From assembly GCA_022605955.1 (NCBI GenBank), contig JAKCOZ010000018.1, positions 4,162,001 through 4,226,000 of the forward strand: DNA of 64,000 nt, written 5' to 3'. The stretch's first letter is position 1; every line of letters begins with the position of its first letter. The notes beneath the pieces were generated by a model that was not told the origin of the DNA, made no database searches, and saw only the letters and a program-made list of their open reading frames with translations. The position numbers and the translations under genes are program-made. This document shows, piece by piece, positions 38,540 to 51,300 of this stretch. The DNA comes from Rallus limicola. Its lineage: Eukaryota; Chordata; Aves; Gruiformes; Rallidae.

Positions 38540-41500
38540 ATTTACATGCAGTGTCTCCTTTTTCTTACCTTCTGAGGCAAATCCAGCCTGTATGATCCAC
38601 TAGCCATGGTGAGATGCCACTCTGAGAGGCAAGTCAGGGGTTGTGATGCTTCAGAGGCTCCCTGAGACTGAGGGCTCCAGGTAATCCATCAACCACTGTC
38701 AACAGGCCAGCTGCAGAACCACTGGTCCAGTACAGCCTCCACTGGTGAAAGTGTGGGAGCAAAGCGTATGGTGCAGAGTAGAATAAAAGGGGGAAAAAAG
38801 GAGAACCACTGGCTTTGTCCTGTTGGAGAGCTGGGTACAAAATGGCAGAGATTATGGAGGGAAGAAAGGCTGCTCGCATAGACCTAAAATGCTTTGGAGC
38901 CATGGTTTTGGGGAGATACCCACAGTTTCTGCTATGCAGGGAAGTGGGTAGCTGTTTTGCAATAATGGTACTGGACAAGAGACAGCCCTCAAACAGAAAT
39001 CTTTCCAGAAAAAATAGAGAATTGACACACAGAGATTTATTCAGGCAAGCAACTGAACCTGAACAATTAAAGTAGGGGAAGAAACATGGTAAAATACTCT
39101 GAAGCACCTACATGACTTGGCAATCTTCATTTTGGAAACAGATCAATTTTAGTGGGTGTCTGAAATTCCTGTCTGCATCTGATGGTATGCAAAAATCTCA
39201 CTTAAGTCCTGTGAAAATTGTATCTTGATGTAAACCTTTAAATCTGAACCAGAAGGTGAGCTTGATTTCCTATTTTTTGGTAAAGTATATATACATAAAA
39301 AAATAATATTTAGCTTATTATGCAAGTAACAAAAAGAACACCACTGGATTTCTTAATTCTCGGATTAAAAATTGTAGCATTGTTAAGACACCCTAAGTCT
39401 CTGATGAAGACTTTTGTACATGTTATTTGTATTTTAAGTGAAAAACACACGAAACCAAACCAAACAGTGCTCTTGCAATGAGAAACACCATGAACCTGGA
39501 GCTGCCTGTCAGACCCGTGCCTGCAGGTATAAATTGGTATGCCACTTTATCTTCATAATCACACATAAAAAAGAAGCATCTTTCCATCTGGATGTAAATG
39601 AATCATTTAAATACTGTTAAGATTCTAAACTTGGTGATTTCTATATACGCATAACGCTCTAATCTGTTTTCCTTTCTTTTTACCCGTTCAACCTTTGTGG
39701 TATTTATGACTGGTCAAACATTTAGGCTGGTTTGAATTAACTAATGGTTTCGGGTTTTGTGAAGGTCATCATCCTGGTTTACACACATGGCTGAATTACA
39801 CATCTCCAGAGCTGAAAGCATCAGATATTAAATTCTGAGTTAAGTATCCTCTATAGCAAGGACTGCAAATCACCGTCTGCAGCAATGCCTTCCTTCAACC
39901 TTGACATCACCCTAAATGCCAGACACCGCCACCCAGGCGTCAAACCCATGCGCCCTTCTGAAGGTCACCACTTTCACATCGTCTAGCCTGCACTCAGGCA
40001 TTCGGCACAGCTTCCTGGTGTGAGCAAACTATCATGTCCAGGAGCATCCCGTGGTGAGCTGGGCTACACCTGCAGCCCTTCAGCACAGTCACACCACTCC
40101 CAGCTCCCTCTCCTTCCATGAAACAAGGGGCCCTGCGAAGAAAGGAGCCTGCAAACCACACTGATCTGACATGCCACTGTTCCATAGCCACTATGGGGGG
40201 GTCTTGTCCAGCCCACAGACAACTGAGAACATGAAAAGGATCTGCAGTGTCCATTCAGACCCACAAATATTTCTAAAACTGTAGGACAGACTGAACACGT
40301 GAAAGGCTCACTTACTGCCAAAAAACCCAGCATCGGTATGAGCGATGTAATGCTCACTAATGGCAGCGCCTGTCTTTTCCCCTGTCACAACTCTGCTACA
40401 GCTATTGCTCCCACAACACACTTCCAAAAAAGACAAGAGAGGAGAGAATGCGAAGAAAAGGAAAAGAAGAAAGAGCAAAAACTTGGCCAAAACTTGCTTG
40501 GCTTAGATACTTACAAGAGGAAGCAGCCATCTCCCAAAACTACACTTGACTGCAACCCATCACAGAAGGAAAACACAACAGGCAAAGAAGCTGCAGCTGT
40601 TACTGGAAAAGATGTACGAAGAAACGCTGCCAAATTTATTTCCAAAAGTATCACAAACCTGAACATCCCAGGAACACTGAATGTCTGCAATACGGCTTAT
40701 GTAAAGGCAATAAGAAATGACATTATATATGTTTATCTGCCTGCATGAAATAAAGAAAACTGTAAATATTCATTCTCTTTCACAAAAAGTAAACAAACAG
40801 AAATCCCACAACTTCTTAGCGACTAGTGTGAGGCCAAAGGAAGAAGCTGCAGCAGACCTTGCCTGGGAAGGCAGCTCTCTTTAGGGAATCTTGCAGGGTG
40901 CTGAAGTTTTGCTAACCTTTCAGTTCAGAGCTCTTCCCAATGCATTATTTAGGGGTAACATATTAAGCTTATAATGGAAATGCTGAGTCATATAAACGTA
41001 GGCAAAAAGCAACAGCAAAGACATACTTATGAATATTATAAGCTACTGCTATTTTAATTGCTAATATTTTAATTATGTCCAATGATAACTAAACTGATAC
41101 AAGTTTCTCACAGCATGGGGTCACCAACGTACTGTGGGCAGAAGCCAACACATGCCACAATCTATCTACAGATTTTTTTAAAATTTCCTACATAATTTTA
41201 CTTGAAAGTATAAGTTAAAACAATTCTTTGTGATCTCAAGCAGCAATGCTAACCTTTCACGTATTACACAGATGCAAGAACATTTTGTTGAACACAGAGC
41301 TGCCCAGAAAGACAGCACTTAGAGACGTTAAACACTGCTGCTCATCACAGCCCAGCATTACATCCAAACCCTTCAGTCACAACTGTTTACCACTTGACTT
41401 TGTTAGCCACCGCAGATTCTTAGCTGGTTCAGAGAGCTGATGCTGGTCACACCACCCCTCCTACTTGTGCACAGCCAGCTACTGGGGTGATCGCAACACT

Positions 41501-42891
41501 GGGTGATGGGTTCGGTCATTTGTGGAACAAAATCACAAATTTTAAGTCACATTGCTCACCCTTCCCTCATCTAAAAAGAATAGATAGGAAACTGATCAGT
41601 TCTTTCGCCTGTACCAGAAGCCTTAACCACCCTCCAATACTAAGAATGTATCTCAGAGTCTGAGCAGCTGAAGAAAAAAAAATATTTAAATTGTGCTGAA
41701 TTCTCAGAGAACAAATTACAACATTCATTTTGAGTCATTATTAACCTAACAGACCATCAAATGCAAATAACTCTCAAGTATGACTCAATTAACATTTTAA
41801 CAATTACAGCTTTTCTTAATAAACATATCCATGCCTTCTACAGATTATTTAAAAAAAAAAAAAAGAGAAAAAGAAGCTCAGTTCCATCTTAACAAACTTA
41901 GTCCTTTTTAATAAAAACGATGTAGCCAAAGCAGTGTTTCAAATGAAGATGCATTTGTGCAAAGAAGTTGAAGCAGCAAAGACACATACTCTCTGTACCC
42001 AGCCTCACCAAACCAGAATTTCAGCTCAGTCTAGTTTATCGTACTTCTTATAACACTCAATCCCCGTCAATACTGAGATGCAGCATGTTTCTGTTACTTA
42101 GCTCAAGAGAAGGTCTCCAGTTGCTGGATTACCAGCTGCATTGCCTGGCTGTGCAGTGGGGGGACTAGTTCTCTCCTTTGGTACTGCAGGCATTACTGCT
42201 TTGGGAGGTACAATGGCAAAGATAGTTTGAACTTTGTTCATTGATACGATCCACCTCAAGCTGGTGGGTATGAATCTGTGTGGGTGTGCTACATGCATAC
42301 GTGTGTATGTTCCCAAAGAGTGACCAGAAAGCTGCATTTGGAAATTCAGTAAATAATTGCAGAAATAAAGTAAGATTAATTTTTGCTATTTAATGAGTTA
42401 GCTGCATAGATACTAGTGATGCTGGCTGTAGAGCGAGTGAGGGATAGCAAAACCCAGAGACCAGCATTGACTCTGTCACTCAGGAGAGTGACACATTAAT
42501 TGACAACAAACCAACTCCAGAACATTACAGTTTAGTAAAGTCCATTTAAAATCCCGAAATGCACATTTTTGAGCCTTGAGAAAATTAAACTTTGCTTTGA
42601 TTTCAAAATATTTGGCTTTGATACAAGAGAAGGTAATACAGTTAATAAATGGAAAAAAATTGGAGCTATTTTAACTGCAGCAGCTTCTAGAGGAGGAAAT
42701 CTTGGTAGAATCACTATCTCTGGTTGGAAGTCATCAGCCATGGGCTAAGAAGGGAACAGTGTTTCACAAGCAAGAAAGCAAAGGCATTGCAAACAGACTG
42801 GGTTTTCTCACTGCACCTTTCTCATCCTGAACTTAACTTTGAAAACTAATTGAACCAAATTACCCAGGGTTCTATATGAGGGGAAATAAAA

Positions 42892-42933
42892 TACACACAC
42901 ACAAAAAAAAGTTAATGGAGATGTGTGTGTGTG
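42892..42933. repeat. (AC)n and (TG)n microsatellites in inverted arrangement
   Basis: ACACACACACA at 42,892-42,902 and TGTGTGTGTGTG at 42,922-42,933 are complementary and separated by about 19 bases, so they could pair in a hairpin. They are short simple-sequence arrays. Confidence 0.75.
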
Positions 42934-43253
42934 AAATGAAGCTGTAATATTTTACTGGTATTAAAACTGAGTTGGGAGCCAATCAATATTCAATAAATTA
43001 ATGTTGGTGGCAAACTATTTAAGTTAGAGGCTATTAAAGGATTTCTCTAACGAATTGATGTCTCACTGATGGAGAGAATTTCTGCAGTGTTTTATTTAAA
43101 AATCCAATTAACCCTTTGACGAATGAAACAGTAATTTTTTGTACTGTTCTGACAGGCAAAGGTGTTTTAGACTTAACTAACGTCTGGAATAGAATTATTT
43201 TAAATTATAAAGACCTTTCCTTCTAATATTATTTTGAAAATAAATCACTTCGT

Positions 43254-43262
43254 CCCCCCCCC
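43254..43262. repeat. C9 homopolymer
   Basis: Nine consecutive C residues in otherwise AT-rich sequence. Confidence 0.85.
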
Positions 43263-46200
43263 ATTTTGCCTGATATCACATCAGTGGTGCCAATGAGGTG
43301 ACATTAACTTCAGCTGAAGTGAATTAACAGCCCTCAGACCCTTGTGAGTTTAGCCTTCCCCACACCAGGGACCCTCACTTCTTCATCGGCTTACTGTGTG
43401 TAAACAATCCCAGTGCCACACGGCACAACCCGCAGATCCGTGGGCACTCAGGCTGCTTCCCTGAGCCAAAAAACTACAAAACCTATTGCTGCTCTCCAAA
43501 ATACACCCATACAAGCGGCGTTAGATCTACAGCAGAAGATAAAATTGCATGCAACCACTGATCAGTACCGTCTGTGTAATTGCTGCTAAAAACCTCGGGA
43601 GCTTCACCAAATTCTGTATGCAGCACAGGCTCTTTGTCCTGTACCACTGCGTTTTTGTTATGATAATTTAAAATTGACGACATTATTCTTCATGACAGAA
43701 ACAGTTCATGATATTACATGAATATTAAAAATGCAACAAAATACCTGCATTTTGAAAGGATAAAACAGAAAATTAAGAAAGTTATTAAAATAACCCAAAT
43801 CAGATTTTTTTCTTAGGCTACACAGTATAAAGGTCCTGATAAATTCTAAGTTTCTTTTAAAATATGTATTGGTTCCTTATCCTTCCTTTTCCTGTGTCCT
43901 AAAAATAAATACCCTTGCATGTCGGCTTGGGTGTGTGTGAGAACATCACTGTAGGGCTTAACTGAATCAGAGAGAGAAGAATGTTTATCACATATGAAAA
44001 GCAGCACCAATAATTATTCAATGAATTTAGAAATCAACTCCAGCAGTGAAGTATATGAGATTCCCGCTGATACCGGTCATCTGAGAAATAATGATTTATT
44101 GCTGTTCAGTTCATGCTTACTTATGTGGATACAATTTTCCACTAAGAAATCAAAACAAAATAAGAAGCCCAAACATTTGCATGGTTCCTTCAAAGAGACT
44201 GAGAAATAAATTGAATACTAATAAGTACGTTTAGCACAGCTGATTTAGTCCACGTCCATGAAGTGTACAACATGCAAAAACCCCAATGTAGTCAAGTTAA
44301 CTTCATGTACTTTTTTTGTAAATGGGTTATGAAATAAGTACTCTTCTGCAGAAAATTAGAGGGAAACTTTATAATATTCATTTTGAAGAACATTCTTAAT
44401 GCTTGCTATTACTTATTTTAACCTCTATTCACAACTTTGTTCATTTGAATGCAGATACTTTTGATTTACAGCAAGGTAATCAGACTCTACACGTGAAACT
44501 TTAAATCAGCTCTGATGGCTAAACAGGGGGGGTGGGGGAAGAAAGAAAAAAAGACTAAGTTTCAAATCCAGCTTTTCAATTTGTGCTTTCAATTATATAC
44601 ATATTTGATGGCTGGATGTGAAAATGAAACACAGCCAGGTACTGCAATAATATAGAACCTAAAAACATGCAGTGCTATTCCCCACCGACTCATCATAACC
44701 AGGGTTACGAGACTGGATTACTCAGAAGAAAAGTGTAATGCCCCCCAAAAGCATCATTTGGTTTGTTTGTAGGTTGGTGGTTGTTTTTTTTTTTTCCAGA
44801 GTACTACAAAACCTACCAAGTCACAGACTTAATTCCAGTACGTCGTACTTTATGGACAGTTCTAAAGCATTAGTAGCATCAGGAATCTTTGCAGCCAGCC
44901 CCCCTCCAAACACATACACACACCCAGCCCCATGGCAATAATAATTGTCAAAAGCCTTACAACATGGTGAGTGAACATTAAACCAATTAAAATTAAATGC
45001 ATTCCTTTTGTGAGCAAGAGTTTTGCAGTTCTGTGAGGTAAAGGTAAAGAGTTACCACTGATTTCCTGGAGCGGTTCTCTGGAGGATACATCCACGAGGG
45101 AGATGAGACACGTAATTCTTGCTGCTTTTCTCTATACATGAGCAATACTAACCCCATTTCTGGGTCTCTTCAGTTGCCCCAAAACATGTATCAGTAACTC
45201 TAAGGTTCCTGTTTCAACTACAAAACCACATTTGAACCAGTAAAAATAAAGTAAGCTTTCATGAGAAAAATAAAACAATCAGAAACTGTACTGCTTTTAG
45301 TCTATAATGCTCTCTCCATAATTTTATATGGTTAACCTACATGGTAGCAAAATAACCTTAACTTTTTTTTTCTTTGAAGCAGATCTGCCTGGTCTTCACT
45401 CTGTTTTACAGAAAAAGAAATCCAAAAGCACTGTCTTAACTGTAATGCTTGGATTAAAGAGATTTTTAAAAACAAACCAAAAAACTCTAAACCTTTGCTT
45501 GCAGATGTTTGAGCATTCCCAAAGTTGGTAAAATTAACAATTCTAAAAATGTACAGTAATGCCAGATGCTGCAGCCAGTTGTTGTTGACTATTTAAAAAA
45601 AATGTAAATTTGAACACATCCTGGCAGTATGATGCTCTCTTACAACTCATGTTTCTTACAGAGTTCCAGCTGGGAAATTATAACTGGAAGACATCTGTCC
45701 TTATATCTTGTATTCCAAAAACCCACAAAGGACAAGCTTTTTATCAGACTGGTGAGACCCTTTTGTTGAAAATATAATTTCTCGGATAATCAATTATCTA
45801 TCCAATTAGATAGCTTTTTGAACAAATCCATCTTTTCCGAAAAGGGAACGACAACTCCACAGCCTTCCACTAATATCCTACAAATATCCTAATCAGCTTC
45901 CTACAGCCATACATGCTCTGTGAAGTAAAAGCTTGATCGGCTCATCTGGTAATTGTGAGCCTAACTTCATCTAATAGCTCTTGCAAAGTAATAAGCTTAC
46001 CAGATATCACATGAAAATTACGGCACCAAGTTGAATTCATACTTTGCACCGCTCCCGAATGAATATGAATGCCTGTTTAACTTTACTTAGCACTTGATCC
46101 TGATTCCATTCAGCTCACAGAAGAAAAACAGTCCTTGATATTAATGCAGCAGAATCAAGTTGGTAGGCATGTAGCCCACTCAATTTCTGCAGAGCACTCA

Positions 46201-46434
46201 GTTAAGAGTATTTAACACTGGTTAAATAGATTGGGTTTCAGTATTTGAAATTCAAGAGGCAAATATTACATGGTGAAAGACCACTTCTGATCCAGCTGTC
46301 ACATAACTGTTGACAGGCTTGAGTCAGGAAAATTGGATCACTCTACTGACCAAGGTGTCTAGGACCTTCCCCTGCAATCAACACACAGAAGACAGCAGAG
46401 GGTCTGTACAATGCCAGGGAACACAAGGCAGGGT

Positions 46435-46513
46435 GAATAAAGCACTTTGTGAGTGAGATAGTGACCTCTAGATGATCTCCTGCCATTCCTTCCAACCTAA
46501 ATTGTTTTATAGT
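46435..46513 (+). mobile_element. Degraded CR1 LINE 3' end
   Basis: The tail follows the CR1 3' end: 'GTGACCTCTAGATGATCTCC' followed by TGCCATTCCTTCCAACCTAA and ATTGTTTTATAGTTCC. The last part corresponds to the decayed ATTCTATG-type terminal repeats. Upstream (about 46,359-46,434) the match becomes too weak to place an edge. Confidence 0.65.
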
Positions 46514-48104
46514 TCCCTAACACAGACTTAAGCCCAGGATACCAATTGTCTTTTTAAACCTTAAATAAATAAAAAGATCTAGAGAGCTCCTAGACAAGCC
46601 TGCAAAGGAGAACTGGTTGTTCAAAAGGCCCTTACAAAGAACTCTCTGTTTTGATATCAGATTTAATTTATGCAGTCCCCATAAAACATAATTGTCTGTG
46701 TAGTCCCAGGTGCATAAAATTTTACGCTTCCAATTGAGATGCAAGCAATCTGGAATGGACTTCATTCCGCTCACATTTGTATCACAGATTGACTACCTTT
46801 CCTCCTTCTAAAACTGCATGCATACTTAGGAGAAACTCACAAGTTAAATGGTTTTGATGATCATTTTTGCTTTAAAATTCCCCAGAAAAGTAGCTTTTCT
46901 CCTGTATAATTCCCTTCAAAATCTTCACAACAATTTTTACTAAATAGAAATCTTGCTGAACATCACAGTCAGATGTTAGATACTTGTTCTCCATCAGTAA
47001 TTGCACTTTCAACGGTCAAACAGCAAAGTCAACCAATTGCTACTTTGTTCCACTTCCTCAAAACAGATGAAAAAAATATTGCAGTGGTAAGCACAAAGCA
47101 GCAGCATTTGAATTTTAACTGGAACTAGTAAGGTCAAAATGATCTGTGCTTACTCAGCCAAGTCTAGTAACACAGGGTATGAAACGACATTGGGTGAGTA
47201 TTCCAAGAGTTAATGAATACCAAGGGGGACACAAATAAATTTATGTTGATATTTTGATGGAGAATTTGAAAGAGATTAGGTTCGTGGCATGCTCCTGAGG
47301 GAACCATGACTAAGATAAGAAGTATGAGCTACGAGACTTCATTTCCGAGAATTACCTAGAAAATAAATAAAGTAGCAGCTATGGAAGTTTTGATGACTGG
47401 TGTACAGAGACTAATAGCGTGCTCACAACCCTTGGGGAAGAGTTTAAAAGAGAGTCCAAGTAGTAATGGATTTCCAAGCAAAAATAAGATACATCAAAAA
47501 CAGGTGAATAGAAAACACAAAGGGGGGTAGTGAAAATGAAAACAAGATGATTCCAGTGAACTACAGAAAAACATCAAATTGTAAATAACACATTTAAACC
47601 ATGTGAAAAGAGATTCATTGAAGTCCTTGGTATCTAAATGTCATTGTTCTATTTTTAGGTGTCTGGTATTTAACAAAAAATGTGACCTGTACTAATTGAT
47701 ATTTAACTACTGTATTCAATTTGTAAACATGATATAAAGGGAAAGACAAGATGAATGCTTTATAGACATTAAGACGACAGCATCAGCAAGGACAGTGATG
47801 AAAATTGGAAGGGTTTAGTTTACATCCTCTGAGATAGCATACTGTACACATCAGTCCCTCACTGTCTGTTTCACTAATTTGCATGAGCACTATAATTGAC
47901 AGCTTGTTAACAGCTTATTAGGGACTCTGAAACCCTGTAAGCAACACCACACACAAACACAGAGTGGACAGAGCCTCTGGTCAGAAATTCTATTTTAACA
48001 ATCCCAACTGAAACCCGCAGGTCAGAAACTGCATCTCCATTGCCTAAGCAGTAATTACGACTGGGGGGGGGGGTAGCAAACCCACAGATACCGGAGGGGA
48101 ATGC
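46514..48104. other. Unique noncoding sequence
   Basis: Nothing was recognised except a G11 run at 48,063-48,073 near its end. Confidence 0.55.
48063..48073. repeat. G11 homopolymer
   Basis: Eleven consecutive G residues lie immediately upstream of the old LINE fragment. It is a likely length-variable and error-prone site. Confidence 0.88.
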
Positions 48105-48325
48105 AAGAACAGCCATGCCAGGTCAGACAAGCGGTCTGTCCAGCCGGGTTTCTTGTCTCCAGCAGCAGTAAGCGCAGCAATAGCCCCCGCACACACTCTC
48201 TGCCTCAAGCAATCTGCAGCTCTGGGACTGCCTAAGCCAGGAGTGGTGTTTCATGTTTAATAGCCACTGATGGATTTTCTTCTGCTATGAATCTCCCTAA
48301 ATGTATTTTGAACCTCAGTAAGGTT
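48105..48325 (-). mobile_element. Old CR1/L3-like LINE fragment
   Basis: The plus strand follows the reverse complement of a CR1/L3-type element abundant in turtles and crocodilians. In order it shows AGAACAGCCATGCCAGGTCA, GACAAGCGGTCTGTCCAGCC, a diverged middle, TAATAGCCACTGATGGATTT and 'ATGAATCTCCCTAAATGTATTTTGAACCT'. The blocks are collinear with the expected spacing. Divergence is high and there is no coding capacity. The exact subfamily cannot be assigned without a search. Confidence 0.72.
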
Positions 48326-51300
48326 TGAGCACAATTAAATGGTTTAAAATATCTTGCTACTGTCAATCTTTCTGTGGGTGTTTTCTGATTGCTTTGTTTT
48401 GGTTTATTTGGGGTGTTTTTTGGGGTAAAATAAACAAATTAATATGTGAGCTGCAACTCTTATTTTTCTGCATTTCTAAATATAATGTAGTCACAACATG
48501 GCCTTACTGCAGTCTACGATGGAAAACGTCTATTAGTATGAATTGCAACATATCACATGAAAGACAATAACAGCATCATAACACATAGAGAAAGCTATTT
48601 GTATTTTCTGGTGAGGGAGTTCAGAGCTACTGAATGTTGTCCTTACTTATCTTAGGATGAAAGCCTTATTATAAGCTCATTTCAGTTGAACAAATCTCTC
48701 TGGGCTCCCTGCTGAGCAAAGCATTTAAACTTTAAAGCTAAAGGCATTCATTTTCCTTTGCTGACAGTGAAAACCTTACTGCACAAGCTCCACGATGCAC
48801 ATGGAAGCTTTCAGCTTGGTCAGTGGCAGAATGCATTAAGGCATTTAGCTGCTTACTGCGTTCCTCTGCAGTGAACGGACATCAAAGGCATTCATTTCCA
48901 TGGGTAGCAAGAGTGGACTCTTCAGTGCAACTAACGCTATCCTGCTCAGGTTTAAGTGCTCTTTAGATTCCAAATACAGAATACAGTGACAAAATATTCT
49001 GAGCAATGTTTTTCAGATCATTCTGACTTGACGTTATTTTGGAGGAGTATTCAGCACAGTGGTCCAGACACGGGAGGGTTGAGAGGCCCTTCCTTGGCTC
49101 GAGGCACACATTACCCATCAATACAGAAAAGATGCATCCTACACAACCACAGCTTTCTATTTTTCACTGTCCATGTTCCTAACAAAGCTTTTTTTGTTAT
49201 CTTTTTAAACAAAGTAATCTTTTGCTTATTCTAGCTGGTCAACTCTGTCTGTGAAAAGCAACTTTCAAACACAAATATTCGAAAGCCTGACTGCACACCA
49301 CAGAAGAGACCAAGTGCTTCTGTATACACACTTATGAGCAAGATCTTCAATGCTTATCCTTCTTATGTATTGGGTTACTTGGAGATCAAAGACAAAGTTT
49401 AATCACTCCTGTTCAGCCAAGTGTAACATGTCCCCAAATCAAACACCCACATCATAAGAACTCCGTGCTGCATACAGCAAGACAAATAAAAAAAATAATT
49501 CATCTCATATACCTCTCAAATTTTACTTAGCTTAAAGGGTGGATCTAGTCCTATACTCACTGAAATGAACAGAAGTTTGCTTTGTTTCACAAGGGCAGCT
49601 TTTACATCCATTCTCAGGAGTTCTACCATAATACCAAATAAAGCTTTTTTAGATAATGGTGCCGTAAATATTGCAAAATGAGTAACTCAAAGGAAGTATG
49701 TTGTCTGTTATGATTTGGGACAGGGAGTGTTGTTTGGTTAGGTTTATTTTAAAACATCTCCACAGTTTATTGTTCCAAATAAGCAAGACAGAAACTTAAT
49801 ACTGATTGTTATCAGTACACAGATCCGGAAGATTAGGAAATCACTGTGTGACTGTGGTTTTCACTATCAAGACTGTGTGCAGGCAACAACAGAGTTCACA
49901 ATGCTGCAGTAATAAATCATGAGACCAAGCCATAATCTGACTGGAATACTGACTGACTGACACCTGAGAAGATAGATAAATAAATGCAGTGATTATAGAA
50001 ACACTACCTTATCAGCCTATATTTTTTAATATATCTATGACAAAAGTAAAGGCAAAACACAAAACAGAAACCCAACACCATGAGCCATCATTATAATTAG
50101 GTCACAACATGGAGGAAAATTTTGTCCAGTTTAGTCCAAAAAGTAGTCCCAAGAGTTCATTGTGTTAGGTGACACATATTTCATCTCCAGTAATATGTAT
50201 GTATGTTACTAACTTTTCAATGTATAAGTATCTGAACTATTTTACATTGAAGTCAAAGGGCTATTTGCTTAAACTCAAGACTGTATAAATATTTTTCTTA
50301 ATTAATACCAATATTAACAGCAGTATTTAGCACTTCACTAACATTAAGACTTCTACCAGTAAAATAACAAAACTGTTGCCAGTTCATGTTACTGAAAACT
50401 GCGGTGGGGACATTATTTTTATGACTACATTATACTACATGTTTTGCCTAATGTATTAACACTAAAAAATTAACGTCTGCGACTCAAAAACAGGATTTGA
50501 TATAAACCTAATAATTAAATGAAGAGAGAAAATCTTAAGCAGAAGTAACCGTCCATTCTTCAGTAAGAAAACCCCAAGAGCGGGATTCAACTGCGGTAGG
50601 AAAGATTCAAATGAAACAAAAAACCAAAACAAAACCCTTTCTACAGTCAAAGAAAGCCAAAGAGAGTAACAGATGATTAGAAGTGGTTAGGTCTTCATTG
50701 TACATATAAATGGATAAGCCTTGCCTATGGACTAAGCAATCTTTAGAGGTCTACTTCAGATTACCGCTATGAAACTGCTTCCCTAATGTCAAATTAGCAT
50801 GTGAAACCATTTTATGGAAATGAAGAATTGTATTTGTTCTTTAAGCTGTCTAACAACATGGGTAAAGAAAAATTCGCTGGTGCAGACACGAAGAGAAAAG
50901 CATTTCTGCTGTCTGGGTGCCACGTAGCACATGTAAGTCTGAAGAATCATCTCCAGCTCTTGGGTACCAGGAAGTGATACCAGGAGGGATCAGAAAGTAC
51001 ATAGAGGTTACCTATAAAATTAAGAACACTTTTTAAAGGACATCATAACAAGTAAAACTGTATAACAGAGTATTTTATGCCTTTGCTTTTCTTCACAAGT
51101 GTTTAATTTACAAAAACAGTATTAACAAAAATGACTTAACAATTCAATTTATAAAGTTCAACAAAAATTTTAGCCTGACGGTCATCCATAGCATTACTGA
51201 TACACCAATTAGGCTCACCGAACGAATGAGTTAACTGTACAATCTGTTGTCTTTTGGTGTAGTCTGCTTGCTTTTATAGTCAGACTCTGCTTGTTACTAC

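Larger units (their letters stand above)
38540..46434. other. Unique noncoding sequence
   Basis: No gene could be supported. The part from 38,540 to about 39,080, just after the LTR, is less AT-rich than its surroundings and is open for 157 codons on the minus strand and 86 on the plus. No domain was recognised and no primer-binding site follows the LTR. A 149-codon plus-strand frame at 40,299-40,748 is lysine-rich at the start but otherwise featureless. Short C and AC/GT tracts occur at about 43,254 and 42,892. Confidence 0.5.

Noticed and set aside
40299..40748. 149-codon plus-strand open frame
   Set aside because: Lysine/glutamate-rich part comes from an A/G-rich tract. The remainder resembles no protein, and another frame overlaps on the minus strand.
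41580..41690. Minus-strand acceptor-like site with frame AQTLRYILSIGGWLRLLVQA
   Set aside because: The donor candidates are weak, and the pyrimidine tract is simply the complement of an A9 run.
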